Shown piece after piece: positions 55,842 through 64,000 of a stretch of DNA of 64,000 nucleotides. Within the stretch, counting starts at the first letter, position 1, and every line of letters starts with the position of its first letter. The notes beneath the pieces were generated by a model, which searched no databases, was not told where the DNA came from, and was given only the letters and a program-made list of their open reading frames with translations. Source of the stretch: Deinococcus taeanensis (GTDB taxonomy: Bacteria; Deinococcota; Deinococci; Deinococcales; Deinococcaceae); the NCBI RefSeq assembly GCF_020229735.1, contig NZ_CP083458.1, forward strand, positions 1 through 64,000, in the 5' to 3' direction. A program made the translations under genes and the position numbers.

Positions 55842-56672
55842 ATGCCCGCACCCCACCTGCCCCGTCACCGCCTGCAGGGCGGCCTGCTGACCCTGCTCAC
55901 CTACCTGCTCGCCCTGGCGTTCCTGTTCCCGCTGGTGTGGATGTTCATGGCCGCCTTCAAGACCGAAGCGCAGGCCTTCGCCGTTCCGCCCGTGTTCGTC
56001 TTCACGCCCGTCTTCGAGAACTTCCAGCACGCCCTGGGCAGTTACTTTCCGGCGCTGCGCAACTCGCTTGTGGCCGCAGTGGGCAGCACCGTGCTCGCGT
56101 TCATCCTGGGCCTGCCGGCCGCCTTCGCGCTCGCGGTGTACCCCACCCGGCGCGCGCAGGGCGTGCTCACGTGGATGCTCTCCACGAAATTCATGCCGGC
56201 CGTCGGCGTGATCGTGCCGCTGTTCCTGCTGTTCCGCAACCTCCACCTGCTCGACACCCTCCCGGGACTGATCCTGATGTACACCACCATGAACCTCCCG
56301 CTGGTCGTGTGGATGATGCACTCCTACATGACCGAGATCCCCTACGCCATCTACGAGGCCGCGAAGGTGGACGGCGCCAGCGTCGCCCAGGAGTTCTTCG
56401 GCATTGCCATGCCGCTCTCCACGCCCGGCATGGCCGCCACCGCCCTGCTGTGCCTGATTTTCGCGTGGAACGAGGTGTTCTTCGCCCTGAACCTCACGAA
56501 CAGCGACGCGGCGCCGCTGAGCGTATTCATCAGCCAGTTCAAGACCAGCGAGGGCCTGTTCTGGGCGCAGATGAGCGCCGCCGCCACCCTCACCGTGCTG
56601 CCGGTCCTGATCTTCGGCTGGGTGGCGCAGCGTCAACTGGTGCGCGGCCTGAGCTTCGGAGCTGTGAAATGA
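55842..56672 (+). CDS. smoG: Polyol ABC transporter permease
   Basis: A 276-residue MalG/UgpE-type permease with six helices and the EAA loop YEAAKVDGASVAQEFFGIAMP. It partners SmoF. The stop overlaps the next start by 4 bases (ATGA). No ATPase gene of the MalK/SmoK type follows in this operon, so an ATPase from elsewhere must be shared. Confidence 0.9.
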   Translation: MPAPHLPRHRLQGGLLTLLTYLLALAFLFPLVWMFMAAFKTEAQAFAVPPVFVFTPVFENFQHALGSYFPALRNSLVAAVGSTVLAFILGLPAAFALAVYPTRRAQGVLTWMLSTKFMPAVGVIVPLFLLFRNLHLLDTLPGLILMYTTMNLPLVVWMMHSYMTEIPYAIYEAAKVDGASVAQEFFGIAMPLSTPGMAATALLCLIFAWNEVFFALNLTNSDAAPLSVFISQFKTSEGLFWAQMSAAATLTVLPVLIFGWVAQRQLVRGLSFGAVK

Positions 56673-57711
56673 CCCGCACCATGCCCGCCGCCGTGATCAC
56701 CGCCCCCGGCCAGGTGGAGCAGCGCGAACTGCCCGTCCCTGACCCCGGCCCCGGCCAGGTGCGGATCCGCGTTCACGCCACCGGCGTGTGCGGCACCGAC
56801 CTGCACCTGCTGCACGGCCATTTCGGCGCGCAGTTCCCGCTGGTCGCCGGCCACGAGATCAGCGGCACCGTCGACGCCGTGGGCGCCGGCGTGCTGAACG
56901 TCCGGGAGGGCGACCCCGTCACCGTGGACCCCAACCTGTACTGCGGGCAGTGCCACGCCTGCCAGCGCGGCCTGTTCCAGCACTGCGAGCACCACGAGGC
57001 GCTCGGGGTCACGCTGCCCGGCGGCTTCGCCACCCACACCCTGTGCCCCGCCACGAACGTGTACCCCGCCCACGGCCTCACCCTGGACCAGGCGGCGTTC
57101 GCAGAACCGCTGGGCTGCGTGGCGTGGGGCATGCAGCGCCTGCGGCCCCGCCCCGGCAGCACCGCCCTGGTGTTCGGCGCGGGCGCCATCGGGCTGCTGC
57201 TCATGCAGGGCCTCCAGGCGAGCGGCTGCAGCCGCGTGACCGTCGTGGATCCCGTCGAGGGCCGCCTCGCCCTGGCGCGCACCCTGGGCGCCACGCACAC
57301 CCTCACCCCGCACGCCGCGCTGCGCGAGGAACTCCTCGACCTCTTCCCGCACGGCTTCGACGTGACGAGCGAAGCGACTGGGGTGCCTGACGTCGTGCAG
57401 GGCCTTCCCGCCCTGACCGCCGTGGGCGGCAGCGTCCTGGTGTTCGGCGTGGCCCCCGAAGGCGCCACCGTCGCCCTGAGCCCCTACGACCTGTTCCAGC
57501 GCGACCTCACCGTTCTGGGGTCCTTCGCGCTCAACCAGACCGTGCCCCTCGCGCTGGAATGGCTGCGCGCCGGGCGCGTGAACGTGGACCCGCTCATCAC
57601 GCACCGCCTGCCGCTCACGGGGGTGGAGGACGCCCTCAACATGAAAGCCCGCCCCGGCCTGCAGGGCGCACAGAAGGTCCTGATCAGCCCCCACGCCCCC
57701 CAGGAGACCGC

Positions 57712-57715
<4 letters not shown>
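56669..57715 (+). CDS. Zinc-dependent polyol/alcohol dehydrogenase (MDR)
   Basis: A 348-residue medium-chain dehydrogenase. The catalytic zinc site is shown by GVCGTDLHLLHG and GHEISGTVDAVG, the structural zinc by four cysteines in YCGQCHACQRGLFQHCEHH, and the NAD(P) fold by FGAGAIGLLLMQ. It resembles sorbitol, threonine or arabinitol dehydrogenases; the substrate cannot be told. It is coupled to smoG and to the SDR gene by 4-base overlaps, so it oxidises the imported polyol or a later intermediate. Confidence 0.88.
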
Positions 57716-58458
<743 letters not shown>

Positions 58459-58528
58459 GTCCCGACCCCCTGAACCGCGCCGGGCGCGGCGGGTGACGCC
58501 GCGCCTCCACCGGCCTGAAAGGACTGCT

Positions 58529-59593
58529 ATGACCCTGACCTCAAGAACGTCCGTCCTGTCCGGGCACCGCACCCTGTCCTTCGAGGACCGCGCCGTGCCC
58601 GCCCCCGGCCCGCGCGAAGTGCGCGTGCAGGTAAAACGCATCGGGGTGTGCGGCAGCGACGTGCACTACTACACGCACGGCCGCATTGGTGCCTTCGTGG
58701 TGCAGGGCCCACTGGTCCTGGGCCACGAGGTGAGCGGCGTGGTCGACGCAGTCGGCCCCGGCGTCACGCACGTGCAGCCCGGCGACCGCGTGGCCCTGGA
58801 ACCCGGCGTGCCCTGCCGCCGCTGCGCGTACTGCAAGCAGGGCGCGTACAACCTCTGCCCGGACATGACCTTCATGGCCACGCCCCCCGTGAACGGCGCC
58901 CTGAGCGAGTTCGTGCTGTGGCCCGACGACTTCGTGTTCCCCGTGCCGGACACGGTCAGTGACGACGCCGCCGCCCTCCTCGAACCCCTGGCAGTGGGCC
59001 TGTGGGCCGCCCGGAAGGGCGACGTGCGCCCGGGCCACACGGTCGCGGTGCTGGGCGCCGGCCCGATCGGTTGCACCACCGTGATGGCCGCCCGGGCGGC
59101 CGGCGCCACCACCATCATCGCCGTGGACCTGGAGGACTTCCGGCTGGACCTCGCGCGGCGTTCCGGCGCCACGCACACCTTCAATGCCCGCCAGGGCGAC
59201 CCGCTGGCCTTCATCCGGAACCTCACGCACGGCGGCCTGCCCGCCTCGCACGCCGGGGTGGACGTCGCCTTCGAGACCGCCGGCAGCCTGCCTACCACCC
59301 GCCTGACGCTCGCCGCCCCAAAACCCGGCGGGGTGGCCGTACTGGTGGGCCTGCCGCCCGACCCGGAAGTGACGCTCGACATCGTGAGTGCCGCGAGCCG
59401 CGAAGTGACCCTGCGCGGGGTGTTCCGCTACGCCAACTGCTACCCGGCGGCCGTGCAGCTGGCCGCGAGTGGCGCTGTGGACCTCGACGCTCTCGTGACC
59501 CACCGGTATCCGTTCACGCGGACCCCGGACGCCTTTGCCTTCGCGGACGCCGAGAAGCGCAGCAGCATGAAGGTCATGATCGATGTCAGCTGA
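58529..59593 (+). CDS. NAD-dependent sorbitol/xylitol dehydrogenase
   Basis: A 354-residue MDR enzyme of the sorbitol dehydrogenase subgroup. It shows GVCGSDVHYYTHGRIG, GHEVSGVVDAVG, a structural zinc cluster in PCRRCAYCKQGAYNLC, and the cofactor fold VLGAGPIGCTT. GVCGSDVHYY is the standard motif of sorbitol/xylitol dehydrogenases, giving fructose or xylulose. AAAGGA lies 5-6 bases before the ATG. The end overlaps the xylulokinase start by 11 bases. Confidence 0.92.
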   Translation: MTLTSRTSVLSGHRTLSFEDRAVPAPGPREVRVQVKRIGVCGSDVHYYTHGRIGAFVVQGPLVLGHEVSGVVDAVGPGVTHVQPGDRVALEPGVPCRRCAYCKQGAYNLCPDMTFMATPPVNGALSEFVLWPDDFVFPVPDTVSDDAAALLEPLAVGLWAARKGDVRPGHTVAVLGAGPIGCTTVMAARAAGATTIIAVDLEDFRLDLARRSGATHTFNARQGDPLAFIRNLTHGGLPASHAGVDVAFETAGSLPTTRLTLAAPKPGGVAVLVGLPPDPEVTLDIVSAASREVTLRGVFRYANCYPAAVQLAASGAVDLDALVTHRYPFTRTPDAFAFADAEKRSSMKVMIDVS

Positions 59594-61106
59594 CCCGGCG
59601 CGAGACCTGCTGATCGGGGTGGACGTCGGCACCTACTCCAGCAAGGGCGTCCTGACCGACCTGCGCGGCACGGTGCTGCGCCAGGTGACGCGGACGCATG
59701 ACATCCACGTGCCTCAGCACGGCCACGTGGAACAGGACGCCGACGCCGTGTGGTGGGCCGACGCGCAGCAGCTGATCCGCACGCTGCTGCAGGGCGTCGA
59801 CCCCGCGCGGGTGGCGGGGGTGGCGTGCAGCGCGATCGGGCCGACCGTGCTGCCGCTCGACTCGCACGGCCGGCCGCTGCGCCCCGGGATCCTCTACGGC
59901 GTGGACACCCGCGCCCAGGCGCAGATCGACGCGCTCAACCGCGAACTGGGCGAAGCCCGCCTCTTCGCGCACAGCGGCATGGCCCTGACCAGCCAGGCCA
60001 CCGGCCCCAAGATCCGCTGGCTGCGCGAGCACGAACCCGGCGTCTGGGCCCGGACCCACACGCTCACCACCGCCAGCAGCTACCTCACCTACCGCCTGAC
60101 CGGCCGCCACGTCATGGACCACCACACCGCCGCGCACTGCATGCCGCTGTACGACCCCCGCACCCGCCAGTGGTCGCCGGCGTTCAGCGCCGCGGTGCTC
60201 GGCGACCGGGACCTGAGCCGGCTGCCGGACCTGGCGTGGAGTGACGAGCGGGCCGGGGAGGTCACGCCCGAAGCCGGCGCCCTGACCGGCCTGCGCCCCG
60301 GCACGCCCGTGGCGGTGGGCACGGTGGACGCCCTGGCCGAGGCGCTCAGTGTGGGCGTGCGGGCCCCGGGTGACCTGATGCTCATGTACGGCTCCACCAC
60401 GTTCTTCGTGCTGGTGCAGGCGGCCGCCACGCCGGACCCGCGGGTGTGGTCGGTGGGCGGCGCGTTTCCCGGGCAGGTGAACCTCGCGGCCGGCATGGGC
60501 ACCACCGGCAGCCTGACGCGCTGGATGGCCGACGAGTTCGCGCGGGACCTGCCGACCGAGCAGGCCTACGACGCGCTGTTCGCGGCCGCGCGGGACCTGC
60601 CGCCCGGCGCGCAGGGGCTGCTGTGCCTGCCGTACTTCAGCGGGGAACGCACGCCCATCAACGACCCGCAGGCGCGCGGGGTCATCGCGGGCCTGACCCT
60701 CTCGCACACCCGGGCGCACCTGTTCCGCGCGGCGCTGGAGGGCGTGGCGTTCGGCATTCGCCACAACCTGGAGGCCTTTGCGGCGCTGGGTGCCGACGTC
60801 CGCCGCGTGGTGGCCGTGGGCGGCGGCACGAAAGGCCGGCTCTGGCTGCAGATCGTCAGTGATGTCACCGGCGAGACCCAGCACGTCCCCCCGGTGACGG
60901 TCGGGGCGAGTTACGGCGACGCCTTCCTCGCCGGGCTGGCTGCCGGGGTCCTGACCCGGGACGACCTGACCACCTGGGTGGGCCCCGGCCAGCCGGTCAC
61001 GCCCAATCCCGCGCACCGCGCCCGGTACGACCAGCTGTACAGCCTGTACCGCGACCTGTACCAGCAGACGCGCCCGACAGTGCACGCCCTGAGCGACCAC
61101 CCCTGA
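59583..61106 (+). CDS. xylB: FGGY-family carbohydrate kinase, probably xylulokinase
   Basis: A 507-residue sugar kinase. The phosphate loop is LIGVDVGTYSSKGVLTD, followed by HVEQDADAVWW, a substrate loop and the ATP-binding VVAVGGGTKGRLWLQIV. The family covers xylulo-, ribulo- and glycerol kinases; coming after enzymes that make ketoses from polyols, xylulose is the likely substrate, giving xylulose 5-phosphate for the pentose phosphate pathway. It is the last gene of the operon. The ATG at 59583 lies inside the preceding gene. Confidence 0.85.
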   Translation: MSADPARDLLIGVDVGTYSSKGVLTDLRGTVLRQVTRTHDIHVPQHGHVEQDADAVWWADAQQLIRTLLQGVDPARVAGVACSAIGPTVLPLDSHGRPLRPGILYGVDTRAQAQIDALNRELGEARLFAHSGMALTSQATGPKIRWLREHEPGVWARTHTLTTASSYLTYRLTGRHVMDHHTAAHCMPLYDPRTRQWSPAFSAAVLGDRDLSRLPDLAWSDERAGEVTPEAGALTGLRPGTPVAVGTVDALAEALSVGVRAPGDLMLMYGSTTFFVLVQAAATPDPRVWSVGGAFPGQVNLAAGMGTTGSLTRWMADEFARDLPTEQAYDALFAAARDLPPGAQGLLCLPYFSGERTPINDPQARGVIAGLTLSHTRAHLFRAALEGVAFGIRHNLEAFAALGADVRRVVAVGGGTKGRLWLQIVSDVTGETQHVPPVTVGASYGDAFLAGLAAGVLTRDDLTTWVGPGQPVTPNPAHRARYDQLYSLYRDLYQQTRPTVHALSDHP

Positions 61107-61132
61107 GGCGCCCGCCGGTGGGCAGGCCCAGC

Positions 61133-61214
61133 GGGCAGACCAGCAGGCGCTGGCCAGGCCTCCCGGGGCACGGCCGCCTGTCAGGCTCCTGGCCCTGAGT
61201 CTGCTGGTCTGCCC
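61133..61214 (+). repeat. Long-range inverted repeat after the kinase gene
   Basis: Perfect 14-base arms (61133-61146 and 61201-61214) enclose 54 bases that can themselves fold through CTGGCC repeats. It lies just before a terminator-like hairpin. Confidence 0.6.
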
Positions 61215-61228
61215 TGCGCAGACGCACG

Positions 61229-61254
61229 AGGCGGCCCGGGGATCCGGGCCGCCT
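61229..61254. terminator. Terminator hairpin between the kinase gene and the permease pseudogene
   Basis: Perfect 11-bp stem (61229-61239 with 61244-61254) and 4-base loop, serving both convergent units. No T-run. Confidence 0.65.
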
Positions 61255-61271
61255 GGGATCCGCCGCTGCCG

Positions 61272-62624
<1,353 letters not shown>

Positions 62625-62753
62625 CTGGTGGGGGTGGATGTGGTCAGGGCAAGCCTCCTGGGGGCCGCCCCGGAGCGGGACAGCACGAAGGACGCATTAC
62701 AGCACCCCCGGCCTGCGGCCCATGCCGGGTTCCCTGAGCCGGTAACGGTCCGC

Positions 62754-63977
62754 TCAGGACGTGGACCGCAGGGCGCCCGAGGTGCCGGTCGCGTGAAACG
62801 CGAGGTACGCGCGGGTCACGACGGCCGGATCACTCAGCGGGCCGCCCAGCACGCCTTCCAGCCGCCGCAGCCGGTAGCGCAGGGTGTTCAGGTGCACGTT
62901 GAGGGTGCCGGCCAGCTCGGCCAGGGAGCCGCTGTGCGCGAGGTAGGTCCGCAGGGTGAGTTCCAGCTTGCCGTCCGGGTCGGTCGTGAGCAGGCGGGCG
63001 CGCAGCTGCTCGCTCAGGGCGTGCCGGGCGGCGCTGTCCAGCACCGACTGCAGCGGGTCGAGGTGCTCGAAGGTCACGGCGGAGCGCGCTCCGCGCGCCT
63101 CGTCCAGCGCCTGTTCGGCCTGCCGCAGGGCGCGCCGCACCAGCGCTGCGTCCGGGTGCGGCTGGCTGACGCCCAGGCGGAAGTCGCGGGGCGTGGCGTT
63201 CAGCAGCGCGGCGTGCAGGCCGGCGGCCTCGCCCTGCGGGTCACGCGTGAACCACAGCCACAGCGCCAGTTCGCCCCGCACCGTCGTGAGGCACGTGAGG
63301 TTCCGGCGGTAGAAGTAGCCTTCTCCGACGCTGCACAGCACGTCCAGCTGCTGCTCGCGGCCTTCACGCATCCGCGCGGAACGGGCAGGCGGGCCGGTCA
63401 GGCGCAGCGCCGCCAGGACCGCCCGGGTGCCGGGCGCAAACGCGCCGGGCTCGCCGGACAGCAGGGTCTCGAACTGCCGTTCGCCCACGCGCCGCCGCGC
63501 GGCGCCCGCGGCGGCCGCCTGAAGGCGCGCGAGGCGCAGCAGGTCCGCGATCAGGGCCGCGAGGTCCCCCCAGCCGGGCGCCGCCTGAAGGTGCAGTGTG
63601 CCCACCGGGCGGCGCTCGAAGGCAAGCGGCACCTCGTACTGCTCGGCGCCGGGCGGCGCGTCCCCTTCGCTGGCGACCAGGTCCCCCCAGCTTGAGCGCA
63701 CCGTGGCCTGCCCACCGGTCACCTGGGCCAGCCAGCGGGCCAGTGCGGCTTCCGGTTGCGCGCTGTCCAGGGCCCGCTGCGCGTCCTGCAAGAGGGCCCG
63801 CAGGGCCGGCAGCTGCGGCCGGAGCCGGGCGGCGCTCAGGCGCAGGAACGCCGCGCGCAGCGCCCCGGCTGACACCCCGGGCAGGGCGCGGGCGGCCTCG
63901 TCCAGGGTGGTTACCTCCCCGTCCGGTCCGGCCGCCAGTCCCAGTTCGGCCCGCAGGGCAGGCAGCCGCACCGCCAT
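62754..63977 (-). CDS. PucR-family transcriptional regulator
   Basis: A 407-residue regulator. The C-terminal PucR helix-turn-helix reads LRTYLAHSGSLAELAGTLNV then HLNTLRYRLRRLEGVLG. The middle part is a GGDEF-like domain of the CdaR/PucR type (GVSQPHPDAALVRRALRQAE). The N-terminal 160 residues are a sensor-like region of unknown ligand. Family members control purine catabolism, so regulation of the downstream purine permease is the natural expectation. The ATG at 63977 is close to the window end and no upstream elements can be judged. Confidence 0.87.
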   Translation of the reverse strand: MAVRLPALRAELGLAAGPDGEVTTLDEAARALPGVSAGALRAAFLRLSAARLRPQLPALRALLQDAQRALDSAQPEAALARWLAQVTGGQATVRSSWGDLVASEGDAPPGAEQYEVPLAFERRPVGTLHLQAAPGWGDLAALIADLLRLARLQAAAAGAARRRVGERQFETLLSGEPGAFAPGTRAVLAALRLTGPPARSARMREGREQQLDVLCSVGEGYFYRRNLTCLTTVRGELALWLWFTRDPQGEAAGLHAALLNATPRDFRLGVSQPHPDAALVRRALRQAEQALDEARGARSAVTFEHLDPLQSVLDSAARHALSEQLRARLLTTDPDGKLELTLRTYLAHSGSLAELAGTLNVHLNTLRYRLRRLEGVLGGPLSDPAVVTRAYLAFHATGTSGALRSTS

Positions 63978-64000
63978 GGCAGTTTCGTCAGGGACAGGGT

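Overview
The window is a G+C-rich chromosomal segment (roughly two thirds G+C or more) that I assign to the genus Deinococcus. The basis is the HU protein with a long lysine/alanine-rich N-terminal tail, the set of gene families, and many start codons lying only 5-7 bases after a -10 box, which predicts leaderless mRNAs, a habit known to be common in Deinococcus. This is inference from gene content; no marker gene such as rRNA is present. I found no rRNA, tRNA, CRISPR array or insertion sequence.

Layout. 1-7000: the 3' part of a fructose PTS gene, a CHASE4-like/degenerate GGDEF/EAL phosphodiesterase, phosphomannose isomerase and an acyl-CoA ligase. 7000-16800: HU, a divergent ohr/LysR pair, an unrecognised protein, a GAF histidine kinase, phenylacetate-CoA ligase, a PLP sulfur enzyme and a MATE exporter. 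16800-22900: a cytochrome bd operon cydDCAB in which every gene overlaps the next by 4 bases, plus a tiny divergent membrane ORF. 22900-29500: a siderophore/heme-type iron ABC operon with two binding proteins, a Suc_Fer-like protein and a nearby heme oxygenase. 29500-34040: an exopolysaccharide locus consisting of a c-di-GMP-I riboswitch, a GH16 enzyme, a membrane protein with a dead GGDEF active site but an intact RxxD site, a processive GT2 and a GH26-like enzyme. 34120-39430: a SorC regulator and glpF, glpK, glpD with matching tandem operators. 39740-47840: a GH1-RmlD fusion, a WGxxGxxG-tailed secreted protein, a histidine-kinase-like protein lacking its usual His, and a glycosyltransferase/glf/FRG/DUF6766 operon for galactofuranose. 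48360-52200: a manganese catalase remnant with DUF2171, a small hypothetical protein, an active-looking GGDEF protein and a DUF892 ferritin-like protein. 52220-61110: a LacI-controlled polyol catabolism operon. 61270-63980: a broken purine permease and a PucR regulator.

How it works together. The most coherent story is cyclic di-GMP control of surface polysaccharide. The window contains a likely c-di-GMP maker (49928-51484), a likely c-di-GMP breaker (1819-4074), a riboswitch sensor (about 29861-29940) and a PelD-like protein receptor (31006-31818) placed directly in front of a PgaC/BcsA-type synthase and a glycoside hydrolase. I consider this receptor-synthase-hydrolase module with riboswitch control the best candidate for an undescribed system. 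Carbon metabolism is represented by fructose, glycerol and polyol (sorbitol/mannitol/xylitol/arabinitol) uptake and oxidation, each with its own regulator. Respiration and iron supply are represented by cytochrome bd and siderophore import.
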